This document shows positions 1-9,503 of a stretch of DNA of 64,000 nucleotides, in pieces (position 1 is the stretch's first letter; every line of letters begins with the position of its first letter). A program made the translations under genes and the position numbers. This DNA is from Cannabis sativa (Eukaryota > Streptophyta > Magnoliopsida > Rosales > Cannabaceae), in contig NW_026870043.1 in NCBI RefSeq assembly GCF_029168945.1, positions 8,314,501 to 8,378,500 of the forward strand, written 5' to 3'. Under the pieces are notes generated by a model. That model did no database searches. It saw nothing but the letters and a program-made list of their open reading frames with translations, and was not told the origin of the DNA.

Positions 1-474
1 CTTTTTAAGACTTAAAATATTTCTCTATCTCTTTCTCTCTCTTATTACCGGTGTTGCTGCTGATTTTTGACGACGCCTTCGGTTTACAATTACACACTTA
101 CAGTTAGAGTGGGCCCACACCATGTACTTCGCCTACTGTCCTAAAAAAACAATTATCATTTTTTTTTCTTTTATTTTTTTCTAAATTATCTTTATTTTGT
201 TTTTTAAGATTTTTTTTTTTTTTTTTATAAAAAATGAAGATTTTATAATTAATTAATTTAGATTTAAATAACTGTTTTTGAAAAACGAAATATTTTTTAA
301 GCAACAAAACAAAATAAAATTACTAGTTTCCTTGGCCTGAAAATAACTGTGTTTCTTTTTCAAAATGAAAAATTAAAACTGTGACTATTATACTGCCTCC
401 AGCTCCTACTAGTACTACTCAAGGTTCCTTGTCCTTCTCTTCGATGTTTGTTTTGTTTTTTTTTTTTCACATTT
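1..474. other. AT-rich flank with promoter-like words, no gene recognised
   Basis: This stretch holds a CT-rich tract (about 20-50), a GGGCCCAC word at about 111-118 that resembles plant site II promoter elements, then long T and A runs. No coding frame is convincing. It could be the 5' region of a gene lying off the left edge, but the orientation is undecided. Bases 470-474 (CATTT) are the left target duplication of the copia element that follows. Confidence 0.35.
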
Positions 475-673
475 TCTTAGAATTGTAAAATGTCAGTAGG
501 TTGTTAGGATTAGTTACAAGTCTTTGTCTGTTATATGTTAGTTACATCTGTAACTAACTTTTTCCCTTGCTACTGAGTAATATATAAACTCAGTACTTCA
601 TTGTATTAAACAGATTAATCAGAGCAATACAATTTTACTCTTCCTCTGTTTCTCTCTCTCTCAAACTCTCATA
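475..673 (+). repeat. 5' LTR of the copia element
   Basis: Matches 3515-3715 along its whole length with about three substitutions and a TC-repeat length difference. It carries a TATATAAA box at 581-588 and a CT-rich tail typical of a transcribed leader. Its last A is also the first base of the ATG at 673. Confidence 0.9.
581..588 (+). promoter_or_regulatory. TATA box in copia 5' LTR
   Basis: TATATAAA lies about 90 bp before the LTR end. The same box is at 3621-3628 in the 3' LTR. It probably directs transcription of the element. Confidence 0.6.
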
Positions 674-683
674 TGGTATCAGA
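674..683 (+). other. Primer binding site, initiator-Met tRNA type
   Basis: TGGTATCAGA follows the 5' LTR with no spacer and matches the start of the plant initiator-Met primer site TGGTATCAGAGC. The match weakens after ten bases. A frame opening at 673 runs through this site. Confidence 0.75.
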
Positions 684-705
684 AGAAACCTTGCCCACAG
701 CTTCC

Positions 706-3507
706 ATGGCAAGACCCACAACTCGGTCACAAGATGGTGCTCCTCCATCAATGGCTGATCACACAGCAGCTGCGATCAATTCCGATCATCCTCCAGCTTG
801 CAATCATAACTCCTCAGCAGTTCCTCGGAGAAATCAACATGGTTCAAACCAGAATCAAGAACCTGATCTGGTTCCCACCCAAGAAAACTCCGCCACTGTT
901 GCAGACAACAACACAACAGCTCCTGCTGTTCGAAACCTCACAGAAGATCACTCAAGTCCGTTCTTCCTCAGCACGGGAGATCATCCTGGATTGGTACTCG
1001 TTTCAACAGTTCTTACTGGACCTAATTACCAAGCTTGGAAAAGAGGGATTACTATGGCCTTGACTGCCAAGAACAAGATCGCATTCATCGACGGCACTAT
1101 TCCTCGGCCTGAGAATGGTAATTTCTCCCTTAACTCTTGGCTTCGTTGTAACAACATGGTAATGTCTTGGTTAATCAATTCCGTTTCCCCTGAAATCGCT
1201 CAATCTATCATGTATTTTGATTTAGCCACTGATATGTGGCATGATCTTGCCGATCGTTTCAATGAGGGAAATGGTCCTCGTATTTTCCAACTCCAAACCC
1301 AGCTAACACGTTTACAGCAGGGTGATCTTTCTGTTTCTTCCTACTTCACAAAACTCAAGTCTATTTGGGATGAGTTGAAAGAGTTTCAACCCATCACATC
1401 TTGTACTTGTGGAGCCATGAAAATTTTTTTAGACTACTATAACCAAAATCAAGTTCTTCAGTTTTTAACTGGTTTAAATGAGTCTTTTGCCTCAGTCCGA
1501 GCTCAGATTTTGCTCAATGAACCTATTCCCAATTTATCTCGGGTTTTTGCCATGATAATCCAAGAAGAACGCCAAAGGACCCTTGGTTCTGTGGAAATCC
1601 CTCTTGCTGCTGCTTCCAGCTCCAACAATCCACCAAGAACCAAGAAACCACGCCCTTCTTGTTCAAATTGTGGCAAACCTGGCCACTTGGTAGAAAAATG
1701 CTATTTTTTGCATGGATTTCCCCCAGGTTATGGTGACAAAAAGAAGCAAGAAAAATCCAAAGGCAAAGCCAATCTTGCTTCCTGCCCCAGTGACAAATCT
1801 GATGGAGACAACTCCTCCCTCAACAATGATCTTTCCACAAGATGCCAACAGCTGATTTCATTGTTAAGCCAACAACTCAGCCACAACACCAATCCCGAAC
1901 CTGCTGTCATGACCCCTGCTGCATCAAATCTTGCAGGTAACACTCGATCTTTTACTTGGGTAGTTGACAGTGGTGCCACACACCACATGTGTTATAACAT
2001 CGAATGCTTTAGTTCTTTCTCAAATCACAATCATCCACAACATGTTCTTCTCCCAAATGGTCAACACATTCCCGTTGCTAATGTTGGTACTGTCAAGATT
2101 AATTCCAATCTTACAATTTCTAATGTCTTATATGTTCCAACATTCAATATCAATCTTTTTTCTATCGCTGAATTTGTTGACAACACAACTCATTCCATTA
2201 ATTTTTTTAACAATTCTTGTATTATACAGGATCCTATTCGGAATGTGGTGATTGGGATAGCTAGAAAGCATGGAAAACTCTACCTGCTACAACAAAGCTA
2301 CCCTACTACTACTACTACTGCTGCTGCAACAGCCTCTGTTGCTTTTTTTAAAAATAACAATGTAAACCAATGGCACAATCGCCTTGGTCATCCCTCTTTG
2401 TCAATTACAAACTTGTTCAATAAAGAGAATAATTTTTCTTCTCCTATTACTGATAATTCGTTATTTACCAAGCAAACATCCGATCTGTTCCTAGCTGTCC
2501 TTGTTTATGTCGATGACATAATCGTGGCCAGCAACAACTCTGATGCTATTGCTCATTTTAAAACGTACTTGCATGACAAGTTTAAACTAAAGGACATTGG
2601 TTCCATTCGGTTTTTTCTTGGACTCGAAATAGGAAGGACAAATGAAGGCATTTCTGTTTCACAAAGGCCTTTTATCCTTCAACTTTTACAAGAAACCGGT
2701 TACATGGGAGCCAAACCCTCTTCCACTCCAATGGAAGTCAATTTAAAACTTAGCAAAGACCACGGTAACCCTTTACCTGATCCTACTTCATACCGAAGTC
2801 TTATTGGCAAATTGATTTACTTGACTATAACACGACCCGACATCTCCTACGTCGTGAATCATCTAAGCCAATTTTTATCGTGTCCTCGCATCCCACATCT
2901 ACATGCTGCTCATAAAGTGCTGCAATATCTTAAAGCCACACCTGGACAAGGCCTATTTTTCCCCTCTAACACTTCCCCCACTATCACAGCCTTTGCCGAA
3001 ACCAGCTTATCCCCTTCCAATGTTCAAATCAGTTTTTTTTCAGATGCTGACTGGGCAAGCTGTCAAGATACTCGACGATCAGTTTCTGGTTATTGCCTTT
3101 TCCTTGGCAAATCTCTTGTTTCATGGAAATCCAAGAAACAACAAACTGTGTCCCGTTCTTCTGCTGAAGCAGAATATAGGGCCATGGCCCATGCCACTGC
3201 CGAGCTCACCTGGATCATTGCACTTCTCAAAGACTTTGGTATCACTCACTCTCCACCAGCAACACTCTATTGTGACAACACAGCTGCAATTCACATTAGT
3301 GAGAACCCGGTCTACCACGAACGCACCAAACACGTCGAAATTGACTGTCATTTCGTTCGAGAGAAGGTCCAGCAAGGCTCCATCAAACTTCTTCATGTCT
3401 CTTCCCAAAACAACTTGGCTGACATCTTCACCAAAGCCCTCCAACCAAGCCATTTTTCAAAAATTGTATCCAAGATGGGATTAATCAACATTTATACTCC
3501 ATCTTGA
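706..3507 (+). CDS. Copia polyprotein: gag, protease, part of RT, RNase H (integrase deleted)
   Basis: The frame opens at 673 (944 codons), but that ATG overlaps the LTR end and primer site. The ATG at 706 (CCATGG context) is the more likely start. In residues counted from 673: copia gag from about 95; zinc knuckle CX2CX4HX4C with C330, C333, H338, C343; aspartic protease DSGATHH at D432; the pre-integrase motif WHNRLGHPS from 567; then only about 36 residues later the RT active site YVDD at 612-615; and a copia RNase H with SDADWA near 791 ending in ADIFTKAL. In complete copia proteins several hundred residues of integrase and RT lie between the LGHP and YVDD motifs. The frame is nevertheless uninterrupted across the junction. 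Gag and protease could be functional. RT and integrase cannot. Confidence 0.88.
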   Translation: MARPTTRSQDGAPPSMADHTAAAINSDHPPACNHNSSAVPRRNQHGSNQNQEPDLVPTQENSATVADNNTTAPAVRNLTEDHSSPFFLSTGDHPGLVLVSTVLTGPNYQAWKRGITMALTAKNKIAFIDGTIPRPENGNFSLNSWLRCNNMVMSWLINSVSPEIAQSIMYFDLATDMWHDLADRFNEGNGPRIFQLQTQLTRLQQGDLSVSSYFTKLKSIWDELKEFQPITSCTCGAMKIFLDYYNQNQVLQFLTGLNESFASVRAQILLNEPIPNLSRVFAMIIQEERQRTLGSVEIPLAAASSSNNPPRTKKPRPSCSNCGKPGHLVEKCYFLHGFPPGYGDKKKQEKSKGKANLASCPSDKSDGDNSSLNNDLSTRCQQLISLLSQQLSHNTNPEPAVMTPAASNLAGNTRSFTWVVDSGATHHMCYNIECFSSFSNHNHPQHVLLPNGQHIPVANVGTVKINSNLTISNVLYVPTFNINLFSIAEFVDNTTHSINFFNNSCIIQDPIRNVVIGIARKHGKLYLLQQSYPTTTTTAAATASVAFFKNNNVNQWHNRLGHPSLSITNLFNKENNFSSPITDNSLFTKQTSDLFLAVLVYVDDIIVASNNSDAIAHFKTYLHDKFKLKDIGSIRFFLGLEIGRTNEGISVSQRPFILQLLQETGYMGAKPSSTPMEVNLKLSKDHGNPLPDPTSYRSLIGKLIYLTITRPDISYVVNHLSQFLSCPRIPHLHAAHKVLQYLKATPGQGLFFPSNTSPTITAFAETSLSPSNVQISFFSDADWASCQDTRRSVSGYCLFLGKSLVSWKSKKQQTVSRSSAEAEYRAMAHATAELTWIIALLKDFGITHSPPATLYCDNTAAIHISENPVYHERTKHVEIDCHFVREKVQQGSIKLLHVSSQNNLADIFTKALQPSHFSKIVSKMGLINIYTPS

Positions 3508-3514
3508 GGGGGGC
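3501..3514 (+). other. Polypurine tract of copia element
   Basis: ATCTTGAGGGGGGC lies immediately before the 3' LTR and would prime plus-strand DNA synthesis. The polyprotein stop codon (TGA) lies inside it. Confidence 0.7.
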
Positions 3515-3715
3515 TCTTAGAATTGTAAAATGTCAGTAGGTTGTTAGGATTAGTTACAAGTCTTTGTCTGTTATATGTTAGTTACATCTGTAACTAACTT
3601 TTTCCTTTGCTACTGAGTAATATATAAACTCAGTACTTCATTGTATTCAACAGATTAATTAGAGCAATACAATTTTACTCTTCCTCTGTTTCTCTCTCTC
3701 TCTCAAACTCTCATA
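3515..3715 (+). repeat. 3' LTR of the copia element
   Basis: The partner of 475-673, followed at once by the target duplication CATTT (3716-3720). It has one extra TC unit and about three substitutions compared with the 5' copy. Confidence 0.9.
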
Positions 3716-3720
3716 CATTT

Positions 3721-4277
3721 TGATAAAGAAAAAATTATAATGACAATTCTTTAAAGTTTTTCTTTCAAGTAATTTTATTTTCTTAAATCCTCTACAAAAA
3801 TAAATAGATATTTACATAACCATTTTAGTAATTTGATAATGAAAATTGTCTTCTACTATTTTCATTTGTATCGCAAATGGAAGCTAGGGAAATTGGAATT
3901 TAGAAACTGCTTATTTATTACTACAGATAGTTTTTGATCAGATTTTTGAAAAAAAAATTAAAAAAAGTGCGTTCTACCCATTGTATTATGGTATTGAAAT
4001 TAGTTTTATCTGAACTGAAGGTTTCAAGTGAATAAGTGATTCCCCAAATTCTACCCATGTTATATTGGTTTAACATAACACTTTTCTATATTTTCATATG
4101 GTCTTGACGACAAAAACAAATGCTCATAATTTAAAATGAAATAATTAAAATAAATTCATATGGCAATATTCTTCTTGTAAATTATGTAACTGGGTTTTTT
4201 TTTTCAAATCTATACAGATGTTATAACATTTCACATTTTGCTGGAAAAAAAAAAACACACACACACATGACACCTTT
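3721..4277. other. AT-rich intergenic sequence, nothing recognised
   Basis: No coding frame or structured repeat was found beyond short A/T runs and a short CA run at about 4255-4267. Confidence 0.6.
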
Positions 4278-4290
4278 GACAATGATAGGT

Positions 4291-4744
4291 ATTTTGACAT
4301 ATGGTCTCTAAAATTATTAAACCTACCGAAGTGGTAGGGAAGTAATTTGCACCACACCATGTGATCTATTTTTTTATTTGAAAATTTCTATCCGCACCTC
4401 AGAAGATGATAAGTACATTTTTAATATTAAAAAAAATTAAAATAATTTTTTATAATCACATTTAATATTTTTTTAATTTTTTTTCTCATATTAATTTGTG
4501 ATAATTTCAATATTTATTTTAATTTATTTCCATAATTTTTTTTCTAATATAATTTTTATTTTAATTCTTTTGCTATAATATTTAAAATATAATTTATTTT
4601 TTTATAGGTATAATTTTTAAGAATATGAATTAGAAAAAAAAAAATTAAAAAATATATATTTTATGTAGAATAAAAATTATTAAAATAATGTGTATTTATA
4701 TTTTTTGGGTACAAATAAAACTTCTCTTTTCGTTTATAAAAAAA
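4291..4744 (+). mobile_element. A-tailed retroposed insertion of 454 bp with 13-bp TSD
   Basis: The perfect direct repeat GACAATGATAGGT lies at 4278-4290 and 4745-4757. The DNA between is extremely AT-rich and ends in TAAAAAAA directly before the second repeat. A long target duplication with a 3' A tail is the hallmark of LINE-mediated retroposition: a SINE, a 5'-truncated LINE end, or a processed transcript. No clear pol III A and B boxes were seen, so the source family is unknown. Confidence 0.6.
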
Positions 4745-4757
4745 GACAATGATAGGT

Positions 4758-7700
4758 GCTTACCGAATTTTTCGGCAACTAAATATTTTGGAGCTTAAAA
4801 AAGTAATAACAGAATAAATAGCAAGATCACAAATAAGTAATTTTTACGTGGTTCAGGCGTTAGCTATCCTTAGTTCACAAGTCCATTTTATTAGGCTCAT
4901 CGACCAGTGTGTTTATACAAATAGATATACAATGGACTGAAACTCCCTTCCCCTGTGTTCCTCTTGAGGAAGAGGAAGCTTAGTAAGAATATTCTGGAGT
5001 TTTATGTGTGTGATGTTATACAAAAATCTATTTGCTTGGAGCGGTGAAGGATGAATCTTCTCTCTGAAAGAAGATCCTCCCAAAAGAAAAGGTTTTCTCT
5101 CTTTTCTTGTGTTTTTCGGGGGGTATCTACAGGCCAACTTATTTGCATGTGCTACCTTAGATGGATCATCGTTGGGGCGAAATTCGACTGTTGGATTGGT
5201 AGGTGGCATTTTTCCCATATGACATTTAAGGGCTTCAGATCGCACAGGTTGGGCCTAATACGCATGTCATCCCATGGCTTCTCCTTTTTGAGTTTCCCTT
5301 ATCCCTATTCGTTGGATCATTTGTTTAGGTACACAAGGACACGCATGCTCTATACAATAGCATGTCGTGGGAGACAATGTCGTACCTGAAAAAGCCTGGT
5401 CACTAGGCCCGTAGTTTGACACGTATAGGCAAAGCTTTTGTGGGCTAAAGGCGTAGCCCGGCTTAACATGTCTCAAAATGCCTTGGTCCCTCTGGGAAAA
5501 TCCATACTCTTCTCGAAAGTAGATGGCTTTGGTTCCTGGAATAGAGGGAGACTTTGGCTCACGGATACCCTCCGTGTTATTAGCAGTCAGGGAACTCCTC
5601 CGCAAAAACTCTTCCCGCGAAGCTGATGGCTTTTTCTTCCCAGAGCATTAATGGAGGAAATTGGTCAGCTAATGACTCCTTAGCCTATCTTGATTAAAAT
5701 CCATGTGTCATGATCACAGAAATGCAGATAACATTTACCCCGAAGCTTTCGGGGCGTATCATGGTCCAGGAGCTTGTAGTGTCTTCTCCTGAAAGAGTTT
5801 GAGCACGTGGGATTTATGACAAGCTCTTTATTACACTACCTCATTAGCCACCAACTGAAGTATCATTATTCAGAAGGCATAATTTCTTATGTTTTCTCGT
5901 TAGGGTTTTAAATGCTACTTTTGAGCTTTGCATGCGTGTTGGGCACGTGTTTTGTGGGATGCCCAAAAATGGCAGTGATTGGATTTGAGCAGAATTTCCA
6001 TTTACTGAGTGCTTATCATGATGCATGTAATGATGGAAGCCGATTGTTGGGAGGCGATACACCCTATCAGCTTTCCACTAATCCAACCGTTAGATGTCTC
6101 TTAGGCGAACGAGTTGAACTGTTCGCTTCTCGTGGAAGGCGCCTCTTCCTGGTACCCATTAAATATCTTCAGCAGCAATTTCACACTTTACATTTATGTC
6201 TATCATACCAGAGTTATTTTAGTTTCATTCCTTCCTCTGCCCTGCAACACCTTCTTAACTCTTCCGTACTCAGGCACCCAGTTCGTCAGCAAGGACGCAG
6301 CGCAAGGGTCACCAGCCTCATATTCTCTTAACAACCGGTAAGTTTTCTTCAATGTTTACTTGCTGTAAAGTTTTGAGGGAATTGTGCATGTTGCATGCAG
6401 TTGTTTGCCCTGGGGATATTGATGTCGTGATTGCAGTCTCTATCATGAGGAGTGAGAGTCTTGTGGTCCTGGGTTGCACTTACTCATTTTACTTTGTACC
6501 CATTTCTGGCAGGTGCATTTGGTTTGTAATGCAGAAGACTGGTTCTTCTAAGGTGGCATGCGGCAATGCCCCTGATAGAAAAAGGCAAAGGCTTGAGGTA
6601 GCCACTTTTGGAACTGGGGCCCACCCAGTGTCATGATCTGCCACTGAGGCTGGGCCAGCCTCCGGCGTATCATCCTTCAGCCATGCCAAAAATACCCTCA
6701 GTGGGGTTCACGTTCCCAAGGAAGCCCATTCCTTTTAATCCTCTCGACATGCAGAAGGAGAAGGAAGTGAACAGGGCCTTAAAGGGGCACTTGGAGGCAG
6801 AGAGGGTACAAATTTGTAAAAGGGCCACCGTGCTTTCAACGGTGCGTAAGGCCGAGATTTCGGACGGCATGCACACCCTGCCCCTTTCGAGTTAACCGTG
6901 GAGGTTGAAGCCTTGGAGAAGCGCCTGACTTTCAAGGTGGGGAGAGAGGCTGTCCCCTTTGCCACCGAACTTCTAGATCAGGTGACTGGAAATGCCTCAG
7001 AGCTACCCATGGAGACTTGGGTGTATTGTAGTAGAATGGACGTCTTTGCGCTGGCCCACTCCACCAAGCATCAGGTAGTTGGGGTAAGGCCTTGAGACAT
7101 TTTCTTCCTCTTTTATTTATTTTTATTATCTTCTGCCCCCTATTCTGATTCTTGACTTTTTCATTTTGGCCTATTTCGACTGGTGGCCTTACTGGCGGAG
7201 AGGATTGCCCAGGAGGCCGACACGGTGGTGACAGAACTGGAGCAAGTCAAGGCAGAAAAACGTGACTTGCGCAATGCCAACGAAACCCTTTTGGCTGAGC
7301 TCACTGAGGCCAAGCTTCAGATTGAAGGCCTAAAAGAAGGAGAACCAGCTATTGGAGGCCAATTACGTTCAACAGACTCACTTAATACGGGGTACGAGGG
7401 CCGTTAATGACCTATACCAGGAGACGGTGGCGCGGTTGTTTGGAGAGGGGTCCTCTAACCCATTTGGTGGCGCCCAGTCTTGACTTCCAACAGACCTTTT
7501 TTGAATTGTTGTTTGTTTTTTTTTTTTGTATATTCCCCTTTCACCATACTTTTCAAGTCGCAAAGACAATTATAATTTGCCCTAGCCACGGGGGATACTT
7601 GTAATAGTAAATAGGGTTTTCTTTGCCATTTCTTGTTGGAGATTTACTTTAATAGACTTTTTAGGAGCGGGTTGTGTCATTGAAACATTTGGTTCCAACG

Positions 7701-8532
7701 GCCAGTGTTTCAATCTTTCTCTTTAGTCTTAATCATTTCTTAAGCGATTCAGGGATCGTTTCTTGGTTTTACCCTTTCTTTCTTGGAGTTGTAATGTTTC
7801 TTTCCACCACTTAACCCCTTGCTTGGAAGAAACCACTCGCTTGGAGTTAGCCCAGAGATGGTTTCCTTTCGCGAAAAAGGAGCCTTCTCTTTTTCACACA
7901 TCTTCTTCAGGCTTTAGTCCCTTTTACGAGGTTGAGTCCCAAGAGTCATGCCCACGACTCCCTTAGGCTTTTGGGCATTTTTCTTACCTTGGTCCTTGTT
8001 AACCTAACACTTTAGCTATTATGCAACCTGATGGACTAAACTTATAGAAAATCCACAGAGATTTATAAGAAAGAATGTAGGCATATTCTTTTTAAGAATT
8101 TTGGCCGAATATACATCTTATCCCTAAATTCGTACTTAAGTTTAGCCTTTGAAGAAAGAATTCAAGCCATTTCCCTTGGGAAGAAATAGTTGAAAACATT
8201 TCCTGATTTTGGCTGCATAGTACATTTGAGCTAATAATCTTGGTAAACAGACGTAAGAAGTTGTAGTCGCCAACAATCGGGCGTACCATACCCCCAAATG
8301 AGCTGGGAATTTTGGTCTCAAATTCTCGGTCATTTGCTTAGAATTTGTCTCGTATCATTTTCAAGTCTATGAGGAGGAGGTTTGAGTGTGGTTCTACTTT
8401 GCTCCGAGAAGCATACTACTCATCCAGGCTATGTGTTTTCCTCTTCGTGACTACTTGGAGGGGAATTCTTGAAAGTCTAGCAGTAATCTCCTGGCTTCTG
8501 TGAGAAAAAGCCATGGGGTTGTAGGTGAAAAC
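4758..8532 (+). other. Left part of an old, unclassified host element
   Basis: More GC-rich than the flanks and full of short broken frames. It contains a TTTTTACGTGGTTCAG block near 4840-4855, of a kind I associate with some plant LTR elements, and a decayed gene at about 6250-7407. From 7410 to 8532 I see no coding. It joins the sequence at 43966 once element A and one copy of its AAAAC duplication are removed. It is therefore the same locus as the tandem array at 44130-52750. It is probably a large non-autonomous LTR-type element, but I could not define its ends. Confidence 0.45.
6250..7407 (+). pseudogene. Decayed multi-exon coiled-coil protein gene of the host element
   Basis: Several short plus-strand frames line up as possible exons. 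The first ends in a donor-like CCGGTAAGTTT near 6338. An acceptor-like TTCTGGCAG lies near 6512. Later segments (about 6670-6895, 6898-7095 and 7183-7400) are rich in Glu, Lys, Ala and Leu. The last is strongly coiled-coil, with regularly spaced Leu around RDLRNANETLLAELTEA. Stops and frame changes separate the pieces. The look recalls coiled-coil proteins carried by large non-autonomous plant retrotransposons, but I cannot name the family. No function can be assigned. Confidence 0.35.
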
Positions 8533-9503
8533 TGTTGGAATTATTTTACCAGGATCTTAGATCTACTCACAAGTATGTTATTTAACATCCTAAATACGAA
8601 CTTTCTAAAATGATAATAAACACATATAAAGTATGAGAAACCTTACATTGGGTGCAGCGGAATAATATGTCTCCTTCCACTCAGATCTCTAACCCTTGTA
8701 TCCTTACTATTGCAGAGTATTATCAAGATCTGAATCCGAATGTCCTTCTCTTGGATTTGGATCCTTCATAATCTTCCAAACTATGATTGAGGTACTACTT
8801 GCTATGTGTGGGCACTACTCTTTTCACTAGAGTCATTCGAAATAGGAAGAGCAAGAAAAGAGAAAAGGGGTTCGACTATATAGAGAAAAGGGAAGGTTCA
8901 AATTTCTGAAAGATGTAGTTTCATGATTGCTTAACTGCTTAATTTGGTGTGAGCCATCACTTTCTATTTATAGACAACTGCTAGGTTTAGGTTAGTAATT
9001 AATTGGCATTAAAATAATGAAAATAATAATTGGAAAAAGCATTTGGCCCCTTAAAACACTTAGCTACCTGTAAGTGATGTTTTAGTGATCTAAGATATAG
9101 TCACTGAAACAAGAGCTCATCAATTTACTTCTATTTAGCTAGACTGGAAGGGAATCATCACTTGACTTCTATACACCAGTAGAAGCTATAGATTCCATAT
9201 TTATGTTTAGCGCTCCCACTCAGTCATACTATCATGTTCCCAAAATATACGTATCACCCTGACCCAAAAGTAAGCTTAACTAATAAATCAAAGAACATGA
9301 ATAGCACTCCTGAGATTGAGCCTAAGCATATCAGGATTTAGATTCTTTTAATCTAAGATCAACTAGTGATATTGATTTGGAAAGATACAACGGTAAGTTT
9401 ATAATATCTGGACTAAGTTCAATATCGGTCCAGTCCAATGTATACTCCATACATTCGAAACCAGTATACTTTACCAATGTCCTAGAAAAAACATAACACT
9501 TAC
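8533..9503 (-). repeat. Element A 3' LTR, left piece
   Basis: Aligns with 42091-43683 but lacks 610 bp corresponding to 42601-43210. The junction is at about 9043 (GCAT then TTGGCCCC), where only a base or so of homology is shared. It is interrupted after CTTAC (9499-9503) by solo LTR S. A minus-strand TATA box, CTATAAATAG, lies at 8964-8973. Confidence 0.85.

Larger units (their letters stand above)
475..3715 (+). mobile_element. Short Ty1/copia retrotransposon, deletion derivative with intact frame
   Basis: A complete insertion of 3,241 bp. It has two near-identical LTRs (475-673 and 3515-3715), a primer binding site directly after the 5' LTR, a purine tract before the 3' LTR, and a 5-bp target duplication CATTT at 470-474 and 3716-3720. 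The internal region is only about 2.84 kb, against more than 4 kb for an autonomous copia element. Its polyprotein lacks integrase and the N-terminal half of reverse transcriptase, so it could move only with proteins supplied by a related element. The LTRs differ at about three positions plus one CT unit, which suggests a young insertion. The LTR ends read TCTT...CATA rather than TG...CA. This boundary is set by the target duplication, the purine tract and the primer site. Confidence 0.9.

Noticed and set aside
491..670. Shorter copia LTR starting at TG (491) and ending at CA (671)
   Set aside because: The match between LTRs extends outwards, and only the longer limits give a target duplication and adjacency to the primer site and purine tract.
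5051..6062. Several 70-140 codon frames on both strands
   Set aside because: Overlapping, with no domain or consistent codon pattern. They lie in the old host element where no family could be recognised.
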